DNA from: Serratia grimesii NBRC 13537
Lineage (GTDB): Bacteria; Pseudomonadota; Gammaproteobacteria; Enterobacterales; Enterobacteriaceae
Direction: 5' to 3'
Length of the DNA: 64,000 nt
Assembly: GCF_001590905.1 (NCBI RefSeq)
Contig: NZ_BCTT01000003.1
Location: 392,778 to 456,777, forward strand
The notes below the pieces were generated by a model. That model was not told the origin of the DNA. It made no database searches and saw only the letters and a program-made list of their open reading frames with translations. Position 1 is the first letter of the stretch. Each line of letters opens with the position of its first letter. Of this stretch, positions 41,621-49,873 are shown in pieces. The position numbers and the translations under genes were made by a program.

Positions 41621-43286
41621 AGATCGCATCCTCAACCTCAGGCGGTTCGGCATTAAACTGACGACCGGGAATGGCCTCAATCAACTGACGGGTATAATCA
41701 CTGCCAGGCAGGGCGAACAGCTCGCCAGTCTCGCCATTGTCCACCTGTACCCCACGGTGCAGCACCGAAACACTGTGTGAAATCTGCCGTACCGTCGCCA
41801 GATCGTGTGAGATAAACAAATAGGTCAGCCCCAGTTCCTGCTGCAAATCCTGCAACAGTCGCAGGATCTGCGCCTGTACCCGGACATCCAATGCCGACGT
41901 CGCTTCATCGAGCACCAGCACGCGTGGTTGCAAGACCAGCGCACGGGCGATCGCCACCCGTTGGCGCTGGCCGCCGGAGAGTTCGCGGGGTTTACGACTC
42001 AGCAATTCATTCGGTAGCGCGACCCGTTCAAACAAATCCCGCACCCGGCGATAGCGCTCCGCTTTGCCCAGTGGTTCAAAATTTAGCAACGGCTCTTCAA
42101 TCACCTGATACAGCGTTTGCGATGGATCGAGCGAGCCGAATGGATTCTGGTACACCAACTGAATACGGCGGCGGAACTGTCGCAGCGCTTCGCCTTTCAA
42201 CTGGGTAAAATCGACCCCGTCGATAATGATTTGACCGGCGTCCGGTCGTTGAAAACCGAGCAGGCAGCGCGCCAGCGTGGTCTTGCCGGAGCCAGACTCC
42301 CCCACTAACGCATGGGTGGTGCCGCGCGGTACGCTAAACGACACCTGATCCAACGCACGGTAGGTTTTGCTACCGGTGCCATTCAGGCGGAAGTCTTTCA
42401 CTAACCCATTGACCTGGATCGCCTGTTCTTGCAGGGCATGCCCGATAGGTGGCCGCGGCGTGGCGTGGCGCAACGACGGTACGTCGGCAAACAGCTGGCG
42501 GGTATAATCACTGGCAGGCGCGCCCAACACCGCGGCGGTTACACCTTGCTCCTGCACCCGGCCATGGCGAAACACCAGCAGCCGGTCGGCACGCTCCGCC
42601 GCCACAGCCAGATCGTGGGTCACCAGCAACACCGCCGTACCGAACTCTTGCCGTAACTCGTCGATCAGATCGAGGATGCGTTTTTGCACCGTGACATCCA
42701 GCGCGCTGGTTGGCTCATCAGCAATAATCAACGCAGGTTGTAAAGCAATGGCTATCGCAATCAACACGCGCTGCTTCATGCCGCCGGAAAGCTCGTGCGG
42801 GTACTGACGAGCCCGCAGTTCCGGGTGCGTCAGACCTACACGGGTCAACAGAGCAGCCACTCTCTGTTGCACCTGCTTACGCGGTAACCGACTGTGAATA
42901 TTGAGGATTTCCGCCACCTGTTCGCCAATGGTTTTTACCGGGTTGAGCGAGCTGGACGGATCCTGCGGGATCAAGCTGATTTGCGCGCCGCGCACGGCGT
43001 CCAAACGCCGCGACGACCAGTGGCTGATGTCAGTTCCGTTGAGGCGGATGGCCCCTTGTTCCAGACGACCATTTTCCGTCAGCAGGCCAATGATCGCCTG
43101 CGCGGTGGTCGTTTTACCGGAACCTGACTCTCCCACCAGCGCCACCACTTCTCCGGGCTGGATCGAGAACGATACCTGGTGAACCACACGCTGGCTGCCG
43201 GTTGCGCTCTGATAGGCGATAGACACCTGATCCAGCTCCAGCACCGGCGTCGCTGCCGATCGTTGCAATGCAGTCTGAAGGCTCAT
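41610..43286 (-). CDS. fused dual ATPase of peptide-type ABC importer
   Basis: A 558-residue chain with two DppD/DppF-type nucleotide-binding domains. Both have Walker A GESGSGKTT; the signatures are LSGGMKQRV and LSGGQRQRV; Walker B reads LIIADEPTSALD and VLVLDEATSALD; H-loops are THDLAV and SHDLAT. Thus both sites look intact, as in GsiA and YejF. The ATG at 43286 overlaps the permease stop (ATGA), which decides against the longer frame from 43373. It powers the two permeases encoded upstream. Confidence 0.93.
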   Translation of the reverse strand: MSLQTALQRSAATPVLELDQVSIAYQSATGSQRVVHQVSFSIQPGEVVALVGESGSGKTTTAQAIIGLLTENGRLEQGAIRLNGTDISHWSSRRLDAVRGAQISLIPQDPSSSLNPVKTIGEQVAEILNIHSRLPRKQVQQRVAALLTRVGLTHPELRARQYPHELSGGMKQRVLIAIAIALQPALIIADEPTSALDVTVQKRILDLIDELRQEFGTAVLLVTHDLAVAAERADRLLVFRHGRVQEQGVTAAVLGAPASDYTRQLFADVPSLRHATPRPPIGHALQEQAIQVNGLVKDFRLNGTGSKTYRALDQVSFSVPRGTTHALVGESGSGKTTLARCLLGFQRPDAGQIIIDGVDFTQLKGEALRQFRRRIQLVYQNPFGSLDPSQTLYQVIEEPLLNFEPLGKAERYRRVRDLFERVALPNELLSRKPRELSGGQRQRVAIARALVLQPRVLVLDEATSALDVRVQAQILRLLQDLQQELGLTYLFISHDLATVRQISHSVSVLHRGVQVDNGETGELFALPGSDYTRQLIEAIPGRQFNAEPPEVEDAIYEQ

Positions 43287-44173
43287 CGTTGGGTTCTCCC
43301 GAATGAACGGCTGATGCGGTTGGTCGCCAACACCACTGCCACTACCGCCAGCCCCGGGAAGGTCGTCAGCCACCAGGCGGTCGAAATGTAGTTGCGCCCT
43401 TCAGCGATCAATAGCCCCCATTCCGGCGTCGGCGGCGGGGTGCCATAGCCCAGAAAACTCAGAGTCGCGATCGCCAGAATAGCGCTGCCAAACTGCAACG
43501 CCGAGAAGGCGATCACCGATGTCAGCGAGTTCGGCAGAATGTGCCGCCATAGCACCGCCCAGAAGGTGCCGCCGCTACCATAGGCCGCCTCGACGTAATC
43601 ACTGTGGCGCACCCGCACCACTTCGGCACGCGCCAGGCGGGCAAAGTTGGCAACCGAAGTAATACCGACGGCGATGGCGGCATTAACCGTGCCAAAACCC
43701 AACAAAATAATAATGCTCAGTGACAGCAGCAAACCGGGGATCGACAGCAACACATCAACGAAGCGCATCACTGCCTCATCGACAATTCCCCCGACTGCAC
43801 CGGCAATCAGCCCCAACGCTGTGCCCAGCACTAACCCCAGTGCAACTGCCACTAACGCGGCAGACAGTGTCTGCGAAGCGCCATACACCATACGTGCATA
43901 CAGGTCGCGCCCGAGTTGATCGGTGCCCAGCCAATGTGCGCCGCCCGGCGCCAGCCTCTGGGCGCTGGCAATGCCTTCTGTACCGCTGTATGCGGTAAAT
44001 AACTGCGGTGCCAGCGCCCAGAGCACCGCAATGGCGATCACCGCCCACGCCAGCAGCAGCGTCAGCGGTACCCGACGACGACGCGGACGGCTGGTGGATA
44101 AGGTCCCTTCGCTTTCCAGTCCACCCAAATCACGCTCATGCACGACAGTTTTTTCAAAGGAGATACTGCTCAT
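43283..44173 (-). CDS. ABC importer permease, DppC type
   Basis: A 296-residue inner-membrane permease of the OppC/DppC group. The cytoplasmic start ends in an Arg cluster (STSRPRRRRVP), followed by a first helix, HWLGTDQLGRDLYARMVYG and the coupling loop VEAAYGSGGTFWAVLWRHIL. SFLGYGTPPPTPEWGLLIAEG near the C-terminus is diagnostic for OppC proteins. It overlaps its neighbours by 4 nt on both sides. Confidence 0.92.
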   Translation of the reverse strand: MSSISFEKTVVHERDLGGLESEGTLSTSRPRRRRVPLTLLLAWAVIAIAVLWALAPQLFTAYSGTEGIASAQRLAPGGAHWLGTDQLGRDLYARMVYGASQTLSAALVAVALGLVLGTALGLIAGAVGGIVDEAVMRFVDVLLSIPGLLLSLSIIILLGFGTVNAAIAVGITSVANFARLARAEVVRVRHSDYVEAAYGSGGTFWAVLWRHILPNSLTSVIAFSALQFGSAILAIATLSFLGYGTPPPTPEWGLLIAEGRNYISTAWWLTTFPGLAVVAVVLATNRISRSFGRTQR

Positions 44174-45117
44174 ACGGCGGCTCCTGTGTGGATTTTCAGA
44201 CGGGGATCCAACAGTGGGAACAGCAGATCCACCAACAGATTGAGGCTGACGAAAGCGGCGGCCGAGATCACCACAATGGCTTGTAACACCGCCACATCCT
44301 GATTCAGGACTGCCTGTAAGGTCAGTTGCCCCAACCCGCTACGACCAAATACGGTTTCAGTGATTAATGCACCCGCAATAAGCTCGCCAAGCAGAATGCC
44401 CGCAATCGTCAATGTGGGCAGCATGGCGTTGCGGGCTACATGGCGCCATAGCACCCGGTTACGGCTGGCACCTTTGGCGCGTACCACGGCAACAAACGGC
44501 TGAGTCTGCACCTGATCAATACAGCGGATCAGGATCTGCGCCAGTGGCGCGGAGATCGGCACGGCCAATGTCACAATCGGCAAAATCAGTCCCTGCCACT
44601 CACCCGGGTTAATCACCGGGATCAGCTTGAGTTGAAACGAGAAAACCTGAATAAGCACGATACCCAGCCAGAAGGTCGGCACCGAGACAAAGAGCGACGG
44701 TAGCGATTGCAGTGTCGATCTTAGCCAGCCAAAACCACTCAGATTGGAAGTAAAAGCAATTGCCAATGCCAGGATCAACGCTACCGTGAACCCCAACACC
44801 GCCAGTTGCAGCGTCGCGGGCAGGTTAGTCGCCAACAGTTCGGTCACCGGCACCCCAGCCTGAATGGAATACCCGAGGTCACCGCGCAACACATTGCCCA
44901 GCGCATGCAGGTACTGCTGCCACAGCGACACATCGGCACCATAGGCGGCGCGCATATCAGCGATCTGGGCCGGACTGAGCCCCATATCCGGGTTCTGAAA
45001 CTTAATCAGGATGGCATCGCCGGGCAGTACCTGCAGCAAGATAAACGACAGGCTAAAAGTCGCCCACAACACCAGCAGCGCCAGCCCAATGCGCCGCGCC
45101 AAATATCGGCTCATCAT
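44170..45117 (-). CDS. ABC importer permease, DppB type
   Basis: A 315-residue permease of the OppB/DppB group: YLARRIGLALLVLWATFSLS, LLQVLPGDA, RGDLGYSIQAGVPV and the C-terminal AGALITETVFGRSGLGQLTL with LLDPRLK. Six membrane segments are visible. It follows the binding-protein gene by 7 bp and overlaps the DppC-type gene. The two permeases should form the heterodimeric channel. Confidence 0.92.
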   Translation of the reverse strand: MMSRYLARRIGLALLVLWATFSLSFILLQVLPGDAILIKFQNPDMGLSPAQIADMRAAYGADVSLWQQYLHALGNVLRGDLGYSIQAGVPVTELLATNLPATLQLAVLGFTVALILALAIAFTSNLSGFGWLRSTLQSLPSLFVSVPTFWLGIVLIQVFSFQLKLIPVINPGEWQGLILPIVTLAVPISAPLAQILIRCIDQVQTQPFVAVVRAKGASRNRVLWRHVARNAMLPTLTIAGILLGELIAGALITETVFGRSGLGQLTLQAVLNQDVAVLQAIVVISAAAFVSLNLLVDLLFPLLDPRLKIHTGAAV

Positions 45118-45124
45118 GACCTCC

Positions 45125-46750
45125 TTAGTGTTTCTCTAACCAGGCACCGTAAAAACTCGGGCGACCGACAGCTTCGAAACTGACCCCCTTCAAATAAGGC
45201 GCACCGGCAAACACCTGCGGCTCTTCGAAGAACGGGATCACGTAGGCCTGATCGAGCAGATAGTTTTGCGCTTCACCGGCGATAAGCAGGCGTTTTTGCG
45301 CATCCACCTCAGAGGCAATGCCCAACAGCAAAGCGTTGAGCTTGTCATCTTTGAACGTGCTGTTTTTACCCGTCCCGCCTTGCTGCAACAGCGCATCACG
45401 GTTGGTCGGGTAGAACTGGCTTTTGATCACGTCCGGATCGGCCCGTCCCACTTCCACCACCGCTGCGGGCGTTTTTTGTGGATCAAGGTTATCCGCCACC
45501 CGGCTGCCGGCATCCCCAGCCAGAATATTCAAACGTGCGCCAACCTTGCCCCACTGCTGAGAAACCAGTTGCAGCACCGCTTTATTCTGCGGCTGTGGCA
45601 GTGATTCATAGATATTCAGCAGCAGTTTTTTACCGTCTTTCTCGCGCAGACCATCACTGCCCTTTTTCCAGCCCGCCTCATCCAGTAGACGGTTGGCGAG
45701 TTCCGGGTCAAATTTCAGTTTGGCGGACAGGTCGACAAAACCGGCGGCAGAAGAGGCAATCACCGATTTGGCCTGCGGGTAGTTAACGGAGAACAGCGTA
45801 TCGACAATCTGCTTGCTGTCAGTGGCGTGCAGCAACGCCTGACGTACGCGCAGATCGCTCACTAACGGGTTATCAGGCCGGAAAGCAACGCTGTCATTGA
45901 CGCCACGCGTTGGGGCTGCGTAGATAGTGAAGCCCTGGTCCTGCGTTTGCTTCTCGTCGTAGGCCTGGATCTGGCGAATAAAGTCCGCCTGCCCAGCCTG
46001 CAATGCGCCGATACGCACACTGTCTTCCCCAGTGACAATCACCTTGATACCGTCCAGATTAGCGCGCCCTTGCTGGGCCAGTTTGGTGGGTCCCCACTGA
46101 TAATCTTTGCGCACGCTAAGATCTACTTCGCGTCCCAGCGTCTCGCCGCTGACCACGAACGGGCCGGAGCCGATGATATGGCGTGCATCACCCAGTTCGT
46201 CATAGTGGCGGTTTAAGGTACCCAGCGAAACCAGCCCCGACCCTATGGTGGCGGTGCCCTGCAGGAAACCCGGTGACGAACGCTTGAAGTAAAATTTGAC
46301 GGTTAACGGGTCAATCACTTCGCTATGGTCATAGTTATTGATGACCTCGGACACCGGCAGACGTTTTTCTTTATTGCCCAAACCAAAGGTATCGAAATTC
46401 TTCGCCACCGCGTTGGCATCCAACGGTGTGCCATCGGAGAAGGTCACGCCGGGCCGCAACTTGAAGGTGTATTCGGTTTTGTCGGCGTTACTGCTCCAGG
46501 ATTCGGCAATCCACGGTTCAATCTCCAGCGTTTTAGGGTTCTGATAGGTCAGTTTGTCGGTGATCTGGTTGAGAATGCCGCCGTTGGGGTAGAAACCGCC
46601 GGAAGGCGGATAAAGATTGCTGTGCGCCTGCTGCTCCAGGTAGACGAGCGTGCCGCCCTGCACCGATGCTAGCGCCGGACTCATCACCGCCGCCAATCCC
46701 AATGCCACTGTTATCCCGCTGGTTAATCTATTGAAAGAGAAATTAAACAT
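45125..46750 (-). CDS. periplasmic binding protein, family 5 (KPN_01854-type)
   Basis: A 541-residue solute-binding protein of the oligopeptide/nickel family (SBP_bac_5). A signal peptide is visible, ending SPALASVQGG. TYQNPKTLEIEPWIAESWSS, FKLRPGVTFSDGTPLDANAV and VRQALLHATDSKQIV are family landmarks. It is the first gene of the six-gene operon, with AAGG before the ATG, and its leader contains the 266-bp structured element. Family 5 proteins bind peptides, glutathione, opines, heme or nickel; linkage to a flavin monooxygenase suggests an organic, perhaps sulfur- or nitrogen-containing compound. Confidence 0.9.
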   Translation of the reverse strand: MFNFSFNRLTSGITVALGLAAVMSPALASVQGGTLVYLEQQAHSNLYPPSGGFYPNGGILNQITDKLTYQNPKTLEIEPWIAESWSSNADKTEYTFKLRPGVTFSDGTPLDANAVAKNFDTFGLGNKEKRLPVSEVINNYDHSEVIDPLTVKFYFKRSSPGFLQGTATIGSGLVSLGTLNRHYDELGDARHIIGSGPFVVSGETLGREVDLSVRKDYQWGPTKLAQQGRANLDGIKVIVTGEDSVRIGALQAGQADFIRQIQAYDEKQTQDQGFTIYAAPTRGVNDSVAFRPDNPLVSDLRVRQALLHATDSKQIVDTLFSVNYPQAKSVIASSAAGFVDLSAKLKFDPELANRLLDEAGWKKGSDGLREKDGKKLLLNIYESLPQPQNKAVLQLVSQQWGKVGARLNILAGDAGSRVADNLDPQKTPAAVVEVGRADPDVIKSQFYPTNRDALLQQGGTGKNSTFKDDKLNALLLGIASEVDAQKRLLIAGEAQNYLLDQAYVIPFFEEPQVFAGAPYLKGVSFEAVGRPSFYGAWLEKH

Positions 46751-46787
46751 AGAGTGCCACGCCTTCTTTATTTCGGAATATTAAATT

Positions 46788-47053
46788 AGGTTGCACCTCC
46801 CCACTGTGCGTGAACGCCGCTGGTGAGCATTTCTCTACGCAACCAACCGTAAGCGTCAAGGTTTGCGGTGGCGCATAAACGATGAGCAACACAGAGGCGT
46901 TGGAAATGCACCCAGCCCTCTGGGCCTCGTTCCTAAAACCTGTACTCAGCGTTGTCAGGCTAGGACATAGGCCCACTATGTCCGTCACCTTCCACCTTGA
47001 TTACAGGCTTTAGGACCAGCGACGGCGCCGCGAACAGTGGGAAGGCACAACCT
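46788..47053. repeat. 266-bp element with long inverted ends and nested stems
   Basis: The ends (46788-46824 and about 47016-47053) are inverted copies, AGGTTG..CCT.CCCACTGT.CG continuing to a shared GCTGGT, with roughly three quarters matching. Inside are nested stems: GCATTTC+ACGC with GCGT+GAAATGC (46827-46909) enclosing ACCGTAA/TTGCGGT; CCCAG/CTGGG (46911-46924); and TCCTAAAACCTGTA with TACAGGCTTTAGGA (46931-47015) enclosing the perfect GGACATAG/CTATGTCC (46963-46983). It starts 38 bp upstream of the binding-protein gene and fills most of the 440-bp gap. No ORF is supported in it. It may be a structured leader RNA or a MITE-like repeat. Confidence 0.75.
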
Positions 47054-47189
47054 CGATAACAAACCAAATTGGCGGGGAGTTGAACGAACTAATTTCGCTA
47101 ACCAATGGCGGAAAATGCACAAGGCGGTGACGGTTGGCAGAAAAGGTGTTTTGTTATAACGTATCGAAAACCAAACCGGGAAGACGAAA

Positions 47190-47438
47190 ATGAAAATCCA
47201 ACTTTCTCTGCTGTTCCTTGGGCTGCTGGCCGGGCAAGCCGCCGCGTTTCAGTCCAAAGTGCCCGAACCGCAGCCGGAAAATGCACGCGCAGCGGAAAAC
47301 AGCCTCGAGAATCTGTTTTATGGTTTTCACGCGCTGGACGCGCAGGCGGTCAACATCGGCACCTGTGCAGCGCTGCCACAGGCGGGATGCCAGTGCGCAT
47401 TCTGCACCATGCTACGACAGGCCGGGCCGATGAAATAG
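47190..47438 (+). CDS. small secreted cysteine-containing protein, unknown
   Basis: An 82-residue protein with a clear signal peptide (MKIQLSLLFLGLLAGQAAAF, cleavage likely after AAA). The mature part of about 62 residues has four cysteines near the C-terminus (GTCAALPQAGCQCAFCTML), spaced for disulfides or metal binding. A GGGAAGACG ribosome-binding site precedes the ATG. I recognise no family. It is divergent from the ABC-monooxygenase operon across the structured element and convergent with the AlaX gene. It is probably a periplasmic protein. Confidence 0.7.
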   Translation: MKIQLSLLFLGLLAGQAAAFQSKVPEPQPENARAAENSLENLFYGFHALDAQAVNIGTCAALPQAGCQCAFCTMLRQAGPMK

Positions 47439-47453
47439 TCGCCGGCTCTGTAA

Positions 47454-48083
47454 TCAACCCAGCTCGTACTGCACAATCAACTGCCCTTTTTTCACCTTTA
47501 GCGCAGTGATGTTTACCGTGCCAAGTTCAGCCAGCGAAGGCACATGAGTACCGCCGCAGCCATAGGCCGGCAGTTCGCCAAATCCGACCTGACGCAGGCC
47601 GTCAACCGCCAGTTGTTTGCGTGGGAAATCCGCCGCAATCAACCGTGCCAGCTCCGTTTGCAGGAAAGCCTGATCCAGCGTTTGCGGTTCCGCGCCCGGT
47701 GCAAAGGTGATTCGCCCTTCGCCCGGCCAATGATGCGCCTTCACCGGTTGCCAGCCACGCGTTTCACCCAACCAACCGATTAAGTGCCCGGCAGAATGCC
47801 AACGGGTATGCAATCGGCGCAGTTCGCCATCAATCTGTACGTTCACCCGCCCTGCGGGTACGGGTTCCGCAGTAAAATGCAGCACTTTGTCACCCTGCTG
47901 CGCCACACGTAGTACCGGGACAGTGCCAAGTTGGCCGCCGTCGGCCGGTTGACCGCCGCCCTGAGGGTGAAACAGCGTGGCGTCCAGCTCTATCGCGTAT
48001 CCACCCTCTTCAATCGGGGTGCAGACCAGCACCTGCGCTTCGCCTTGTAAATCGTCGCTGTAATAATAAAGTCGTTCGGTCAT
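47454..48083 (-). CDS. alanyl-tRNA editing protein (AlaX type)
   Basis: A 209-residue freestanding homologue of the AlaRS editing domain, which hydrolyses mischarged Ser- or Gly-tRNA(Ala). The metal-site elements are present: HPQGGGQPADGG, HTRWHSAGHLIG (HxxxH-like) and GCGGTHVPSLAELG. The open frame extends to 48188, but the ATG at 48083 (MTERLYYYSDD) follows AGGAG and matches family starts. It is divergent from a LysR gene. Confidence 0.88.
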   Translation of the reverse strand: MTERLYYYSDDLQGEAQVLVCTPIEEGGYAIELDATLFHPQGGGQPADGGQLGTVPVLRVAQQGDKVLHFTAEPVPAGRVNVQIDGELRRLHTRWHSAGHLIGWLGETRGWQPVKAHHWPGEGRITFAPGAEPQTLDQAFLQTELARLIAADFPRKQLAVDGLRQVGFGELPAYGCGGTHVPSLAELGTVNITALKVKKGQLIVQYELG

Positions 48084-48152
48084 GGTTTTTCTCCTGATTA
48101 GAGAGCCCATTATATTCATGCCATAATCAAAGGATAATCCGTCAACATTACA

Positions 48153-49103
48153 ATGGACCTTTGCGCTGTGAGCACAAATCTCTCTCATTCACTGCTGGCC
48201 GAAATGGCCATGTTTGTTCAGGTGGTAGAGAGCGGCAGTTTTTCCGCCGCCGCTCGTCGATTAGGCACTTCTCCTTCCGCCGCCAGCCGTAGCGTAGCCA
48301 AACTGGAACAGGCGTTGGCGTTACAACTGTTGCACCGCACCACACGCAAGCTACGCCTGAGTGAACAAGGTGAAGAGGTGTTTCAACGCTGTCGCAACAT
48401 GCTGGACGCCGCCCATTCCGTCATGGAATTCAGCGGCCGTGGGACGGTAGAGCCTGAGGGGTTGATCAGTGTCAGCGTACCCAAGGCCGTAGGCCGCTTT
48501 GTATTGCACCCACACATACCAGAGTTTTTACGCCGCTATCCCAAGGTGGACGTTCGCCTGCGGTTGGAAGACCGTTATATGGACTTAATTGATGATCGGG
48601 TCGATTTGGCGCTGCGCATTACCGAGCAGCCTTCACCCGGCTTGATAGGCCGCCAGTTGATGACTATCGAACACCTGCTGTGCGCCACGCCCGCTTATCT
48701 GGCGCAACACGGCACACCACAACACCCGCAAGATCTGGCACATCACAGTTGTATTTATCTGGGTGAAACACCTAACGACGCCCGCTGGAAATTCAGGCGA
48801 GCCAGTAAAACGGTGGCGGTAAATGTGCATGGTCGCTATGCCGCTAACCATACCGGCGTACGCTTGGATGCGGTGAAACAGCATATTGGCATTGGTAGTC
48901 TGCCCTACTTCACTGCCCGACAAGCGTTGGACAGCGGTGACGTGGTGCAAGTGCTGCCGGAATGGGACTTTCTTAGCAGCTACCACGGTGGCCTGTGGTT
49001 ATTGTATGCACCCAATCAACACTTGCCACCCAAACTGCGGGTGTTTATCGACTATCTGGTCGCCTGCCTGGCTAAAGAGCCACAGTTAAAGCGCCTTACG
49101 TAG
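48153..49103 (+). CDS. LysR-family transcriptional regulator
   Basis: A 316-residue LysR regulator: MFVQVVESGSFSAAARRLGT, then SPSAASRSVAKLEQALALQLL and HRTTRKLRLSEQGE. The effector domain has the CrgA-like features DDRVDLALRITEQPSPGLIG and CIYLGETPNDARWKF. The first ATG is used, though GTG 48168 or ATG 48204 are possible since no ribosome-binding site is clear. It is divergent from alaX and its 3' end overlaps alkB by 18 bp in convergent orientation. Targets unknown. Confidence 0.88.
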   Translation: MDLCAVSTNLSHSLLAEMAMFVQVVESGSFSAAARRLGTSPSAASRSVAKLEQALALQLLHRTTRKLRLSEQGEEVFQRCRNMLDAAHSVMEFSGRGTVEPEGLISVSVPKAVGRFVLHPHIPEFLRRYPKVDVRLRLEDRYMDLIDDRVDLALRITEQPSPGLIGRQLMTIEHLLCATPAYLAQHGTPQHPQDLAHHSCIYLGETPNDARWKFRRASKTVAVNVHGRYAANHTGVRLDAVKQHIGIGSLPYFTARQALDSGDVVQVLPEWDFLSSYHGGLWLLYAPNQHLPPKLRVFIDYLVACLAKEPQLKRLT

Positions 49104-49733
49104 GGTAATGTTTATACGGTGTGGCCCCACCAACGAATGGTAGCCTTCTTTGATCGGCATAATGCCGTGAAAACATAGTCGCGATGGGCCGCCCCACACT
49201 ACAACATCCCCGTGTGCCAAGGGAATGCGCTGTGCCCGATCGCTGCGCTGCATACCGCCAAACTGGAACACCGCCGGTAGCCCCAGGGAAACGGAAACAA
49301 TCGGCGAGCCAAAATCATGCTCGTCTTTGTCCTGATGCAATGACAACTTACTGCCCGGATCGTAGCGGTTCATCAGGCAAGAGTCCGGGACAAAGGGGGC
49401 AAAACCTGCCTGTTGCGCCGCTTCATCCGCCAGCGCCATCAGAATATCCGGGATCGGTGGCCAACGTTTACCGCTGCGCGAGTCACGCTCAGAGTAGCGG
49501 TAGCCACGGCTATCACTGCTCCAGCCGTTGCCGCACCAGCTCATCGCCACTGACATCACATGGCCGCCCGGCGTGGTCATATGCCGCCACGGCACCTGGG
49601 CGATTACCCCATTCACTGCCGCCAGTAACTCCGGGCCATGATCGCGCACAAAGCCGTGCATCACTACCGCACCTGGGGCAATCTGCTCTCGCCACGGCGG
49701 CGGTACAGCGTCTTCAAATAGATCGAGGGTCAT
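49086..49733 (-). CDS. alkB: DNA/RNA alkylation repair dioxygenase AlkB
   Basis: A 215-residue Fe(II)/2-oxoglutarate dioxygenase that demethylates 1-methyladenine and 3-methylcytosine. The iron ligands are His133, Asp135 (SLHQDKDE) and His189 (CFHGIMP), and the 2-oxoglutarate contacts Arg206 and Arg212 (HRINITLR); these are two residues beyond the E. coli numbering. Nucleotide-recognition segment YRYSERDSRSGKRWPPIP is conserved. It appears alone, without ada upstream. It overlaps the convergent LysR gene by 18 bp. Confidence 0.96.
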   Translation of the reverse strand: MTLDLFEDAVPPPWREQIAPGAVVMHGFVRDHGPELLAAVNGVIAQVPWRHMTTPGGHVMSVAMSWCGNGWSSDSRGYRYSERDSRSGKRWPPIPDILMALADEAAQQAGFAPFVPDSCLMNRYDPGSKLSLHQDKDEHDFGSPIVSVSLGLPAVFQFGGMQRSDRAQRIPLAHGDVVVWGGPSRLCFHGIMPIKEGYHSLVGPHRINITLRKAL

Positions 49734-49873
49734 TGCAAAACACCTGTATTAATACACAGTGTTTATTTTAACCCGCCACTGACGATTGTCCAGTGTGATA
49801 CGCGGCATTGTTGTCAGCACCAAACTTCACTAGAGTGGGCGGCAATAAAATCAATAACTTTTCAGGACAGTCC

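Noticed and set aside
46743..46988. 81-codon minus-strand frame within the structured element
   Set aside because: It crosses several perfectly paired stems, lacks a ribosome-binding site and has no recognisable domain; the pairing explains the sequence better than coding.
49184..49771. 195-codon frame antisense to alkB
   Set aside because: alkB has all catalytic residues; the antisense frame is Ser/Pro/Arg-rich and unrecognisable.
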